Below are positions 45,756-57,311 of a stretch of 64,000 nt of DNA, in pieces. The stretch is from NCBI GenBank assembly GCA_035222895.1, contig JAVYIG010006801.1, forward strand, positions 7,501 to 71,500, read 5' to 3'. A model generated the notes under the pieces. The model was not told the origin of the DNA. It did not search any database and saw only the letters and a list, made by a program, of their open reading frames with translations. Position 1 is the stretch's first letter. Each line of letters opens with the position of its first letter. The position numbers and the translations under genes are program-made. The DNA comes from Strongylocentrotus droebachiensis. Lineage: Eukaryota; Echinodermata; Echinoidea; Camarodonta; Strongylocentrotidae.

Positions 45756-48700
45756 ATATATAGTGCTCAAAGATCAATGTCTTGTAGATTCATGATGTGA
45801 ACAACTCAATAGACCTGTTTAATTTTGTAGTTTACGTAGTTTTTTTAAGAATATTTTGTTCACGTATTTTGCATGTCTATGAATTTGTGTTCTGTCATTC
45901 CATTCTTTTCTGTCAACAATGATGAATACCTTAACTGTGTTGCACAAGTAAACAAAATATGTATAACTTACGATGATTTAATTGACATGAGTGAAGATGT
46001 AAGATTAAACGATTCTATTCCAATTCTTGATTCTGACTTTGATCAACAATATGTAAATGATTGCAAATATTATTTGGAAGATGAATTCAAAGAGTCTATA
46101 GATCCAAATTTAGTACAATTTAGTGCTATACACTTTAACTCGAGGAGTATGGCCAAAAACTTTGATCAAATTTCTGCCTACCTTAGCAGCCTTTCTTTAA
46201 ATTTTACGGCTATTGGTATAACAGAGACCTGGCTGAATTCAGAAAACGAAAATTGTTACATGTTGGATAGATATAACTTTATTAATAATAACAAAAAAGT
46301 TGGTAAAGGAGGAGGCGTGGGAATATTTTTAGATGAAAAGTTGTGTTATCGATTACGGGATGATTTGAATCCCACGTGTTCCTCATGTGAAACTGTATTT
46401 GTTGAAATTAATATACCTCGAGTAAAAAGTATAGTAATCGATGTAATCTACAGACCCCCGAAGTCCAATTTAGATCAATATATGACATATTTTGATAAGT
46501 TATTGCAAGAACTTTCCAAGGAAAATAAACAAATCTATCTCCTTGGAGACTATAATATTGATTTATTGAAAATTACTTCAAATAGTATTATTACTCTAAT
46601 GAACATCATTGCGTCACACGGCTTTTACATTCAAATTAACCTTCCAACTCGTGTAACCAACTCATCTCTTTCTATTATTGATATCATATTAACGAATGAC
46701 AATTATATTACTCCAGGTGTGTTGTATTCCTCAATTACTGATCACATGCCAATTCTCTGCTATAAGAGAGGTGTTTATAAAAGTGATTCAGAACAGTACA
46801 CTTACAGGAAAATCAATGATTTAACGATTAATAGTTTTGTTGTTGAATTCAGTAACATTGATTGGGGTGACGTACTAAGGTGTATGGATGCTGATAAAGC
46901 TTATACTTTATTTATGAATATATTCCTCAAATTGTATGATAAACATTTTCCTCTTACATCAACAAAAAAGAGAAGAAAAAATAAGAAACCGTGGGTTACC
47001 AATAAAATATTGAAATTGATTAAGAAAAATAATAAATGTTTTAAAATATTTTGTCAAACTAGACGTACAAGTGATGAGAGAAATTAAAAAAAAAATTGAA
47101 ATAAAGTTGTTAATGCCCTTAGTAGAGCTCGTCAAGAATATCATAATAACTTGTTACAATTGAATCGAAATAGTATTAAAAAGACCTGGAAAACAATTAA
47201 TGAATTATTGGGCAAAAAGAAAAGTCAAATTCCAAAAACAATTCAATGTAACGGAAAATTATTTACTGAGCCTATTGAAATAACAAATCAATTCAATAAT
47301 TATTTTATTAACATTGGAAAAACTTTTAGTAACGCGGTACCACAATCTGTTCATTCTTCTCATTTTTATTGTCGAACAAGTGTTGTTGATTCCATCTTGT
47401 TATCCCCTGTACATACGAGTGAATTAATTAATGTCAGTAAATACCTTAGAAGTAATGCAAGTTGTGGAATCGATAATGTAAGCTGTAAACTTGTTAAGCG
47501 GGTTATCCATGCCATTGTTTTGCCGTTAATCCATGTATTAAATATTTCCATTGTATCCGGTAAAGTACCCTTAAAACTTAGAGAATCTAAAGTAATCCCT
47601 GTTTTTAAGAAAGACGATCCCGGCAAATTTGTAAACTATAGACCCATATCCCTTTTACCATGTTTTTCTAAATTACTTGAACGACTAATCTATAATCGGT
47701 TATATAATTTTTTAAATATCAACAATATCTTAAGTGACACTCAATATGGATTTAGACCCAGCTATTCCTGTGAACATGTTCTTTTAAAAGTCCAACAAAA
47801 AATATTAGATTCATTTCAAGCTAACGAACATATACTAGGGAATTTCTTAGACTTATCTAAGGCATTTGATTCTATGGATCACTCGATACTTTTATTTAAA
47901 CTATAACAATGTGGAATACGAGGGATTGCATTAGACTGGTTTAGGGACTATCTTTCAAACAGAGTTCAACATACTTTTGTCCACGGTGTTTTGTCTTCTT
48001 CGTTAAATGTCTTTATTGGGGTACCTCAGGGATCAATACTGGGCCCCCTGCTATTTCTTTTATACATAAATGATATTTGTAAATCATCTAATTTATTAAC
48101 CTTCTATCAATTTGCTGATGACGCTAGTATATTTGTTTCATCTAAAGATTTGAATAATACTGTCCGCGTTCTAAATAATGAGCTTAAGAATATATCTGGC
48201 TGGTTAAAAGCAAATAAATTGTCCCTGAATGTTGACAAAACTAAATGTGTTTTTTGTTCTCGAAAAACTAAATATAATATAGGATCTAAAATTTCCGATA
48301 TATCTAGCAATAACGATCATTTAATTAATAACGATAATACTCCCATTTATATTAATAATAAACTTATTCAATTAAGTAATTCCGTTAACTTCTTGGGTGT
48401 CGTATTAGATAATTGCTTGGGATTTAAGGACCATATCACAAATGTTTTACATAAGATCAGCAGAAATGTTGGCTTGATAAATAAGCTAAATTATAGTTTG
48501 TTTCCCGAAAATTTGATAACTTTATATCATTCCATTATTTTTCCTTATTTGAAATATTGTAATATTGTATGGGCTACTAATGCAACACAAACTGAATTAG
48601 ACTCACTATTTAAAGTTCAAAAGAAATGTTTAAGAATAGCTACCAATTCTCATTATCTAGCACCATCCGCACCTTTGTTTAAGAAGCTATCGTTATTAAA

Positions 48701-49224
48701 TATATATGATATAAATAAGCAAGAAATCGCAACGTTCATGTACAAATATAAAAAAAAAGTTGTTACCTGCCCCCTTTTCAGACCTCTTTTAATATAATAG
48801 TCAAATTCATAATTATAATACACGACTTTCCAACAAATTTCATTTATGGTCTGTTAAGTCTAGTTATGAAGCTAAATCAATGAGTTATCTAGGTCCTAAG
48901 CAGTGGAATATGATTCCCCAAGTTATAACGAAATCACAATTCATGTCTTCCTTTAGAAAACATTATAAAATATTACTACTAAATAATTATTAATCAGCAC
49001 AGTTGTTAATTTTTTTTTTATTCTATTTGTATATATGAACCCTCTTTCATTGTTATTTTGTTTTGTTTTACTTTCTTTACCCCCTTTATATATTGTTTTA
49101 CTTCTCTCTAATTTACTTTCTCTTGTCTTATAGATAGTTGAAGTGTTTGTACTTTGCTTATTTTACTTAATTTATTGTTGTGTGCTTATAATACTTTATA
49201 TTTCTTTTTGTATTGTTTTTCATT
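45756..49224 (+). mobile_element. CR1/Jockey-group LINE inserted in an EGF exon
   Basis: Endonuclease-reverse transcriptase ORF2 followed by a T-rich 3' region that ends directly at position 49225 inside an EGF exon. The exon part that should lie 5' of the element is not next to it, so the insertion or later deletion removed it. The 5' boundary is uncertain, between about 45756 and 45872. Confidence 0.75.
45873..48993 (+). pseudogene. LINE ORF2, nearly intact but with stops and frameshifts
   Basis: The segment 45873-47087 (404 codons) is the APE endonuclease: HFNSRSMAKN, IGITETWLNS, GKGGGVGIFL, YRPPKS, LGDYNIDLL, SLSIIDIIL and TDHMPIL. The frame breaks in a run of A near 47087, resumes at 47151 (VNYRPISLLPCFSKLLERL, FLDLSKAFDSMDHS), meets one in-frame TAA at 47904-47906, then resumes in the same frame with GVPQGSILGPLLF and FADDASIFV. 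A frame change near 48797 precedes the C-terminal GPKQWNMIP. The few lesions suggest a moderately young copy. Confidence 0.88.
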
Positions 49225-49312
49225 CCACTGTACCCAGGTGTACACACGCACATGTATATATCTATATCACAAGTTCCATCGTGCTCGCAATCCGAATCCA
49301 TAGTACAGATAC
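49225..49312 (-). pseudogene. EGF exon truncated by LINE insertion
   Basis: A normal acceptor (TAATAG) and the first about 88 bp remain (CTMDSDCEHDGTC, MCVCTPGYSG). The last cysteine and the splice donor are gone because LINE sequence begins at 49224. If spliced it would run into the LINE antisense strand. Confidence 0.8.
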
Positions 49313-49959
49313 CTATTACGATCCATATACAATTGTAAAGACTGATGTGATGTTCTGTTTTCAAGATCTTTCAAAGCAAATGAGGACGACGAAAACGAAC
49401 ATCAACACGATGATAATAATAATAGTAAAGATTACAGTAATTGTAACAACTGTGATGAAGATAATGATAAATAATAAAGACTACATTGTTTCAGTACCAA
49501 GATTAATCTAATGTTCTAATTTATAGTTAAGAGTTGTTTTCCTGTTTGGGGGATATGGAAATAATGTCAGGACAATATTAAGACGCCCTGCTGACGTCCT
49601 TTTTTTACATTCATTGAGCTGTTTTGGAAGATTGGAGGCAATATGTGTCCTAAGTTGTCCTATATGCCAAAGAAGCAAAATAACTTTGTGACAGCGCAAA
49701 GTTTTTTTATAAGCGATAAAACACGTGGTAGACTAACAGTTTTCAATCTTCTTGTTTTTGTTCAACACTGTAACTTTATTCTCTGTTTTGACATTTTGGA
49801 AGAAAAAATAATTCTTACTGCAAATTTTGTTCAACAGTACGTCGCTGGGAATCAACTAATACACTTAATCGAAGAAAATCAACATTGTGAATTTTGATTC
49901 TTTATCGAATGGAGATGCGGAGCCCGAGTTGAAAAATAGGAGGTTTGAAGAAATCTGAC

Positions 49960-50061
49960 CTGTTTCACATTTTGTACCAGTGTACCCAGGTTCACAGTCG
50001 CATTTCGATGTATCCGTAACACAAGTTCCTCCGTACTGGCAATCCGAGTCCACGGTACACA
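49960..50061 (-). CDS. EGF-like exon, short type
   Basis: A 102-bp phase 1-1 exon with a CGTTATAG acceptor and an AAACAG/GTCAGA donor. It encodes VCTVDSDCQYGGTC to YTGTKCET with six cysteines, of the CxDSDCxxxGxC short type without the calcium pattern. It belongs to an array whose exons share DSxCxxxGxCD and GYSG. Confidence 0.78.
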
Positions 50062-50562
50062 CTATAACGAGCCATTTATAATTGTGAACACTTATCAGAT
50101 GGTCTGTATTTATTTTCTTGTAAAGACAAATACGATGATGTTAAAGAACATGAACACGATAATGATGATAATTGTAAAGACGACAATATTTGTAACGACT
50201 GTTTTGATGGTGATAATAAATAATGATGACATTATTGTCATTGTCCCATCATACTCTGCTGTTTTAATTTTCAATTCGAGTCGACGTCCCGTTTTTAAGA
50301 TATGGACATAACGTCAGAACAAAATTAGAACGCCCTGCTGATGTCCTGTATGGTACATTCTTTGAGCTGTTTCGGACCATTTGTAGCAATATGTGTACCA
50401 AAATGTCCTATATGCCAAGGAAGCGAAATTCGTTTGTGACAGCAAGGATTTGTTTTATTAGCGATAAAACATGTGGGAGAAATTCAGTTTTCAACCTTCA
50501 GTTTTTTGTTTAACACTTTAGCTGGATTCACTTTTTTGTAATTTTGGAAGCTAGACAAATTC

Positions 50563-50660
50563 CGTCCCTATTTTCACGAAGTGACGGTAGTGAGGAAAAT
50601 CGTAACGCAAAGTGAATGTAATTTTGTTTTCACTACCGTCACTTCGTGAAAACAGCGACG
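50563..50660. mobile_element. 98-bp palindromic MITE, ATTC duplication
   Basis: Inverted ends CGTCCCTATTTTCACG and CGTCGCTGTTTTCACG continue into a perfect 23-bp match (to GACGGTAGTGA), flanked by ATTC (50559-50562 and 50661-50664). The equivalent intron at about 58010 lacks it and has one ATTC, giving the empty site. Confidence 0.82.
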
Positions 50661-50812
50661 ATTCTTACAGCAATGTTCTTCGTCAGTTCATCGCTAAGAA
50701 TGAACTAATATAAAGGCAATCGAATTAAATTAACATTATGTAACTTTGCATTCGTGATCAAATGGAGATGCGAAGCTTAGGTTAAAAAGTAGGAGTTTTT
50801 AAGAAGTCTTAC

Positions 50813-50917
50813 CTATTTCACAGATATCACCACTGTACCCAGGTGCACACACGCACATCAATATAGATATATCACAAGTTCCAAAGTGCTCGCAATCCGA
50901 ATCCATAGTACAGATAC
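50813..50917 (-). CDS. EGF-like exon, short type
   Basis: A 105-bp phase 1-1 exon with a GTTATAG acceptor and a GAAATAG/GTAAGA donor. It encodes ICTMDSDCEHFGTC to YSGDICEI, six cysteines. Introns on both sides share a conserved ATGAACACGATGATAATAAT segment with neighbouring units, showing that exon and intron duplicated together. Confidence 0.78.
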
Positions 50918-52544
50918 CTATAACGATCCATATACAATTGTAAAGACTTATGTGATAGTCTGTTTTCAAGATCTTTCAAAGCCAATGAGGACGACGAAAA
51001 CGAACATGAACACGATGATAATAATAATTGTAAAGATTATAATATTTGTAACAACTGTGATAAAGATAATGATAAATAATAAAGACTACAGTGTTTTATT
51101 ACCAAGATTAATCTAATGTTCGAATAAATATGGTTAGAGCCGTTTTCCTGTTTTGAGGATATGGAAATACTGTCAGGACAAAATTAAGACGCCCTGCTGA
51201 CTTCCTTTTTTGCATTCATTGAGCTGTTTTGGAAGATTGGAGGCAATATGTGTACCAAGTTGTCCTATATGCCAAGGAAGCGAAATTCCTTTGTGACAGC
51301 AAGGATTTGTTTTAATAGCGATAGATCACGTGGTAGACTTACAGTTTTCAACTTTTTTGTTTTTGTTTAACACTAGCTTTATTCAGTGTTTTGTAATTTT
51401 GGAAGATAGACATAATATGGCTGAATATATATGAAAGGAAATGAAAAGTTAGAATTCACGATCAAATACTATATCTAACGTACACCTTTAACTGTTATTT
51501 TGGGACTGAATAGATATAAATAATAACAAACAAGTCAATGGCGAGCTCAACAAATAAGCATCTGTTGTCATATACTTCTTTAGTAGCTTTTTACTATTCG
51601 TGCGCTCACTCAATGCTAGTTTGACCGCTTTTGTCCGGCTTGCAATGATTCTATTGTTCAAGTGCGGATTAAGGCTGCCTAACTAGAATCAACCAAATCA
51701 GAATGGCATATGACGGGGGAGGGGGGGGGGGGGGTGAGACGGGGTGATTCTTGTTAATTTGTTATATTTGTCTGATGTTCAATGTTTCATGAATGTTCTG
51801 TAAATATATTGAGTAAAGCATGACGTCTAAAATGTCTTAGCATGCTGCCCGGCACGTCGGGGGCATGGGTCGCACGCCATTAATAGCATGCCTTAATTTC
51901 CCATGCCGCACGCATCCGGGCTTGTTTCACTCAATCAACTGATGACTCCATGCATGTCCAAATAATAATTCAAACGCCATTTCTGTTTCCAGCAAAACGC
52001 AACAAAACGGACGCTTCGTGTCGCAACTCTTTGTATATAAAAGGGACTCTATGCGCCATCCCTGTAGGCCTATGAGCGCATTAAACAATATTGCATGGAT
52101 TTCACGAACAATACATGGGTCAAAAGTTCCCCTTTGGTTATCACCCCCGCCCCCCCCCCCCCCTCTCTCTCTCTCTCTGTCTCTCTTTCTATCTCTCTCT
52201 CTATCATTCTTCCTTTCTTTTTCAAACGTGCCTTTGATCCTATGGCTACGTTGCGTTCACATTTTATGCGCCGTATTAAAGTGATGGTGATAGATTTAGA
52301 CCGAAATAATCGAAAGTATATACACTGTCGCTCATATAGTTGGAATATTTTTGTTTTAACCCAATTAATGGAATTATTTTAAAAATAATTTTAAAATACT
52401 AGATCTAGATAATAGTATACATTCTCAGATTTTATTGAATAATAATTTGCCAATGTGTGTTTTGCGTGACTGCTAAAGTATGTGTATGCTACTATGCTGA
52501 TCAACTAGGGGACCTACGCTCTTAAGTCATAAATGACAGTAGTG

Positions 52545-52680
52545 AGGATTACTGCCCCACAAAAGGGCACTAATATAGCACATCGACACGGTTTTGATCC
52601 TAGGGCCTCACAGTTACGAGGCCATTGCTGTGTCACTGAACCATGACTGTACGCAGCAGGGGCTAGGGTAAGGGGCAGTT
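52545..52680 (-). mobile_element. Decayed tRNA-like SINE fragment
   Basis: The minus strand shows ATGGTTCAGTGACACAGCAATG (box A-like) and a CCTCGTAACTGTGAGG stem-loop with a CGT anticodon position, then GGATCAAAACC as a weak box B. A duplicate is at about 60403-60540 as part of the segmental duplication. Confidence 0.45.
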
Positions 52681-52734
52681 TCCATAAATAAAATAAAACA
52701 AAGAAAATGCAATAAATTTTCAATAATTTATTGC

Positions 52735-52842
52735 ATTTTACCCCGGTTCCCAACATAAAACAACTCCTCTGTGTGTCCATGCCTTGAGCCATAATGCATG
52801 GCCGTCCAGAGGATTTTTTTATGTTGGGGACCGGGGTAAAAT
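52735..52842. repeat. 108-bp palindrome
   Basis: ATTTTACCCCGGTTCCCAAC faces GTTGGGGACCGGGGTAAAAT, with further pairing to CCTCTG/CAGAGG and a loop of about 35 bases. Copied at about 60594-60702. It lies 26 bp from the donor of the EGF exon at 52869. Confidence 0.78.
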
Positions 52843-52868
52843 AAATATACGTCATGAAGAAATCTTAC

Positions 52869-52973
52869 CTGTTTCACAATTTGTACCACTGTACCCAATG
52901 TCACAGATGCACATCAGGAAAATAACATCACAAATTCCTCTGTATTGGCACTCTGAGTCCTCGATACAGGCAC
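52869..52973 (-). CDS. EGF-like exon, short type
   Basis: A 105-bp phase 1-1 exon encoding ACIEDSECQYRGIC to YSGTNCET, six cysteines, with a GTTATAG acceptor and an AAACAG/GTAAGA donor. Identical to the exon at 60726 through the segmental duplication. Confidence 0.78.
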
Positions 52974-53310
52974 CTATAACGATCCATTTATATTGTGAAC
53001 ACGTATGAGATGGTTAGTATTCAAGTACTTTAAATTACAATAAAGACGACTATAAAAAGCATGAACACGATGATGATGATAATTAAAAAGATAACTGTAT
53101 CAATAACTTACAGCTCCAAGGGAAAAGCTAGATGGTATTGGTAATGGAAGTTTTTTTTAGTAAACAACTATTGTGACAGCCTAGAGTATGATGATTTTTG
53201 TTTATAGTTGTTATCAGGAAAATGGTAGGTATGTGTTTGTGTTTTATTCTCAAGACCAAGTGTTTCTAGCCATGTATTCTGAATAAATATACGTCATGAA
53301 GAAATTTTAC

Positions 53311-53388
53311 CTGTTTCACAATTTGTACCACTGTACCCAATGTCACAGATGCACATCAGGAAAGTAACATCACAAGTTCCTCCATATC
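53311..53388 (-). pseudogene. EGF exon lacking its 5' part and acceptor
   Basis: The donor side (GAAACAG/GTAAAA) and the last four cysteines are present, but upstream the exon joins intron sequence ATCGATATGG with no splice acceptor. The same deletion is in the copy at 61168, so it predates the segmental duplication. Confidence 0.78.
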
Positions 53389-53508
53389 GATTTTTGTTTA
53401 TAGTTTTTATCAGGAAAATGGTAATTATGTGTTTGTGTTTTATTTTCAAGGCCAAGTGTTTCTAGCCATGTATTCTGAATAAATATATACGTCATGAAGA
53501 AATCTTAC

Positions 53509-53613
53509 CTGTTTCACAATTTGTACCACTGTACCCAGTGTCACAGATGCACATCAAGGAAGCAACATCACAAGTTCCTCCGTATTGGCACTCTGAGTCC
53601 TCGATACAGGCAC
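53509..53613 (-). CDS. EGF-like exon, short type
   Basis: A 105-bp phase 1-1 exon, ACIEDSECQYGGTC to YSGTNCET. It differs from the exon at 52869 in the middle (DVASLMC against DVIFLMC), showing divergence between neighbours greater than between the two segmental copies. Confidence 0.78.
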
Positions 53614-53915
53614 CTATAACGAGCCGTTTATAATTGTGAACACGTATGAGATGGTTAGTATTCAAGTACTTTAAATTACAATAAAGACGACTATAAAAAG
53701 CATGAACACGATGGTGTTTATAATTAGAAAGGTTATTGTATTTTGATAACGAGTATGGCGATAGCGATGATAAATAATAAGGACTATTATGTCATTTTAC
53801 CAAGTTTACTCCTCTGTTTTAATTTTCAACTCGAGTCGTCGTCCTGTTTTTTGAGATATGGACATAACGTCAGGACAAGTTAAAACGCTCTGCTGACGTC
53901 ATTGACATGCGTTAA

Positions 53916-54620
53916 GTTGTTTCGGATAATTTGAGGCGATAAGTGGTTTGTAATTGAATTATTAAAGGTACAAAGGTAACACAAAAAATTCGGATACCAT
54001 CCTTTGGTATTAAACTTTGCATATAAAAGAAAAAAAATAACAGTGTTTAGCAAAATAAGGCATATGGTCGCAAAAACAAAACACGCGCGAATTTCTAGAA
54101 AATGATTGAAATCTGTATCCTGAAATGAACATTAGTTTTGCTTTCAAAAAAGTATTATGTTTTTAATTAGTTAGCAAGTGTCTTCAATTTCCTAAGTATT
54201 GCATGACAAGAATAAAAGTTTTGTTTTGCAAGTTTGATGATTTACGAAAGTTATGGTTTAATTTTCAAAAGCAGTCTTGTAGATGATATACATGGAGATT
54301 GTTTGTTGATGAATTGTTGTTTGGAGGTAATTTTCAACGACTTGTCTCATGAATATTACGGGGTCGGAATATTAGTATATTAGCATATTAACTATTCCGA
54401 CTTAACTGAAACACCCTGTCTATCGTTTATCATTTAATAACTTCATTGACAATACCCAATAATTATTATTGTATTCATATAAAAACAATGTAAATGGAAT
54501 TTAATTTTTTGAAAAAAACACAGAAGGGAATATTCTGTATCACATGGATTGTGGTAAACAGAACCGAAGTTAACCGAATGTAATATTTATTTCGTTAATA
54601 TTTGCCTTAATCTTGAAAAT
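53916..54620. other. Non-coding region
   Basis: After the EGF intron similarity ends near 53950 the sequence is AT-rich, with no gene or repeat I can name. Confidence 0.5.
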
Positions 54621-55130
54621 CATTAAACTTGAAAAGGTTGTACCATTTTTAAGAGGGGAACACACAAGATCTTGGTAATTATCGCCCAATGTCACTTTTG
54701 ACATCTCTTTCCAAAATACTCTAAAGTCTGATTAATTGTCGAGCTGTGAATTTTTGTATTTTACTTGACTTTAACATTCTATCTAATAAACAAATTTGAC
54801 TTAAGACATAAGCGATCAAAAAGACATGAATGTATTACTTATGTTTTAAGATAAAGATCATGCCATTGTAACATGTTACATACTGTCATAATTTTCCAGG
54901 ACTTCTCCGAGGTCTTTGATACTATTGATCAGAACATGTTATAGCATAAATTATCCCATTATTTGATTCGAGGGAAGGTCTTAAGTGGCTCAAACATTAT
55001 CTCACTGACAGAGAACATTTTGTTCGTATAAATGGTCAAGATTCTTACCAACGATCAATACGTTGTGGTGTACCTGAAAGTTCCCTGTTTAGTGCTTCGT
55101 TATTTATGTTATTATGTAATTATAAATGAC
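54621..55130 (+). pseudogene. Heavily decayed LINE reverse transcriptase
   Basis: Scattered readings such as EKVVPFLRG, LGNYRPMSLLTSLSKIL (about 54670-54720), WLKHYLTDREHFVRING and CGVPESSLFSASLF (about 54990-55110) follow reverse transcriptase order, with many stops and frame changes. It is much older than the other LINEs here. Confidence 0.7.
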
Positions 55131-55132
55131 TA

Positions 55133-55346
55133 ATAAGGGATGTGCGGTCAAGTGTGGATTGTTATACAATGTAGGGTCAATATAATGCAACCAATCGGAC
55201 TGCGTACACTCCAATGCATTTGAATGAAGCCTTCTATCCTACTCCCTCTCCCCTCCCTAGACACAGGTCATGACACCAGCTGTGTCATAGATTAGTAACA
55301 TCCGTGTCACAGGTTAGCAATCCACACTTGACCGCACATCCCTTAT
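55133..55346. mobile_element. 214-bp MITE, TA duplication
   Basis: Inverted ends ATAAGGGATGTGCGGTCAAG, continuing to GTGTGGATTG, match over 29 bp; TA flanks at 55131-55132 and 55347-55348. It interrupts or ends the decayed LINE. No coding content. Confidence 0.85.
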
Positions 55347-55544
55347 TACACGTAAACATATATTACATCAACTGAATAAACACACACACAGCACCGACAA
55401 CCCAACACACGAACAAGTTAAAACACTTTGAAATTGCATAATCATTTCTAAATTTATTCCGAAGTATTTCTCGTACTAATTTTTGCTATGTTCATGATGC
55501 TTGACTATGATTGAGTGATATTAAGTTTGTATGTCATATGTTTC

Positions 55545-55906
55545 TGTATGTGTTTGCACTTCAGAACCTGAAGAAGGCCTCACAAGCCGAAAGCTCGTAA
55601 TAAAATTGTAAAATACAGCTACGTCTCACGTTCCTAGACCATTTTCTTCACGCCTATATATATATATCTATACACACACATGTAAATCAAGATAACAATT
55701 CATTATTCATATCCCTTTTAAATTTGATGTTTTTTAATTTATTTTCGTAACGCGAGGTGGACTGGTCGAATAATGGCCGTTATTGAATACTTTTAGAGGT
55801 AAGATTAGACCTGCCACATTCTCCAAAAATATAATTCGGGACAAATCAATTTGACATACTTGAAAAATTACAAAACTTGGTAAGTGTATGAATCGTTTCT
55901 TGATTA

Positions 55907-55948
<42 letters not shown>

Positions 55949-56165
55949 TGCAAGAATTCTCAACTCTGACATGACAACGGGTGTTCCAGAAAATGTAGGC
56001 GTGAAGAAAATGGTCTAGAAACGTGAGACGAAGCTGTATTTATGTGTTTGCACTTCAGAACCTGAAGAAGGCCTCACAAGCCGAACGCTCGTAATATAAT
56101 TGTAAGGTACAGCGACGTCTCACGTTCCTAGACCATTTTCTTCACGCCTATATATATATATATAC
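55545..56165 (+). mobile_element. Penelope-like terminal repeats with a structured RNA motif (tentative)
   Basis: A segment of about 110 bp, from CACTTCAGAACCTGAAGAAG to TTCTTCACGCCTATATATA, occurs at about 55558-55665 and again at about 56050-56160. Between them, at about 55993-56043, the last part is present inverted. Direct plus inverted terminal repeats of this kind occur in Penelope-like elements. No GIY-YIG or reverse transcriptase is present between them, only AT-rich DNA including a TA microsatellite at 55912-55943. Confidence 0.45.
55568..55620 (+). ncRNA. Candidate hammerhead-like motif
   Basis: CTGAAGA (55568-55574) matches the CUGANGA hammerhead core. It is followed by a GGC...GCC stem, then GAAA, then AGCT pairing with AGCT at 55617-55620. 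In the second copy (56062-56114) the last stem is CGCT/AGCG, a compensatory change. Stem I is not convincing, so catalytic activity is uncertain. Confidence 0.3.
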
Positions 56166-56439
56166 TAAAGAAATGCCAGCCTTTAAAAAAGTTTAAATGC
56201 GTAGCTAATGCCCCGTCCACATTCTGGCCGCTTTTTAAAGCAATCGTTTAACAATGTTAAATCTGAGATGCGTGGCCCTCCGTGTTATTGTGTCTCTGAT
56301 ATGGTGTATTATATCCCTTATGTTGCGATAAATGCAGTTGCCTACATGTATAGGCGGCGTGGGCCAGCTAAACATAATCCATCCTTCAATGTTTTATTTG
56401 AGCCGTGCAATTTTCTTTTATTTCTTTTCTGCTGCACCA

Positions 56440-57175
56440 GGTTCGGACTCTATTGCTGCACGTGTCATTAAGGAATGCATTCATACAATTGTTGATCCAC
56501 TTTGTTATATCTTCAATGAATCAATGTCACAAGGTATTGTCCCTGATAATCTCAAGACCGCTAAGGTAATTCCAATTTACAAAAAAGGTGACAAACATGA
56601 CATTGTTAATTACAGACCAATTGCTCTATTACCTTTTTTTCCAAAAATGTTAGAAAGGATAATCTACGACAGGCTGTATAAATTTGTTGCACTAAACAAT
56701 ATTTTGATACCCCAACAATTTGGATTTCGAAAGAATTTTTCTACTGATCTTGGCGTACTGAACTTGGTTAATACTATATCACATGAAATAGATGTTGGTA
56801 ATTATTGCTTTAGTGTATTTATGGACCTGTCAAAAGCATTTGACACCATTGATCACCACATCTTGTTAAAAAAATTAGAATTTTATGGAATGAGGGGTTT
56901 CACTTCAGTGGTTCGTCAGTTACTTGTTACATAGAAATTAATATGTGGTGATCGATGGTGTCAAATCTCAACGAATGGATGTATCCTGTGGAATTCCTCA
57001 GGGATCTGTGTTAGGGCCCCTCCTTTTTCTCGTCTACATAAATGATATAGTTAAATGTTCTTCAATTCTAAACTTCTCTTTGTTTGCTGATGATACCACC
57101 GTTTCATTATCACATAAACAAATTGACGATCTTATATCATCAGCAAACAATGAACTTGACAAATTAAAAAGCAAT
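56440..57175 (+). pseudogene. LINE reverse transcriptase fragment
   Basis: Frames 56332-56934 and 56945-57232 contain PGSDSIAARVIKE, VNYRPIALLPFFPKMLERI, QFGFRKNFS, FMDLSKAFDTIDHH, GIPQGSVLGPLLFLVYIND and FADDTTVSL, with a frame change near 56935. The endonuclease and C-terminus are missing. At 57175 it joins EGF intron sequence (GCAATGTTCTTCGTCAG) directly. It is another CR1/Jockey-group copy. Confidence 0.82.
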
Positions 57176-57311
57176 GTTCTTCGTCAGTTCGTCGCTAGGA
57201 ATGAACTAATGAAGGCCATCGAATTAAATTAACATTATGTAACTTTGCATTCGTGATCAAATGGACATGCGAAGCTTAGGTTAAAAGGTAGGAGTTTTTA
57301 GGAAATCTTAC

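Larger units (their letters stand above)
50671..53915 (-). repeat. Segmental duplication, copy 1
   Basis: It aligns collinearly with 58021-61772; nearly identical from about 51240 onwards, with only a few bases of net length difference besides a 502-bp MITE (plus TTAA) in copy 2. It carries EGF exons at 50813, 52869, 53509 and the partial one at 53311. The end at 53915 coincides with a TTAA. Confidence 0.85.

Noticed and set aside
50886-51116. A 76-codon frame starting MLAIRIH, repeated at 57385 and 58236 (and longer at 49143)
   Set aside because: It is antisense to the EGF exons and their conserved introns; its conservation is explained by recent duplication of the units.
52018-52382. Proline/serine/leucine-rich frames, also at 59874-60250
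   Set aside because: Produced by poly-C plus CT microsatellites; identical in both segmental copies only because of the duplication.
52545-52680. tRNA-Thr gene on the minus strand
   Set aside because: Only an anticodon-like stem and a weak box A are seen; box B is poor and the acceptor stem does not close.
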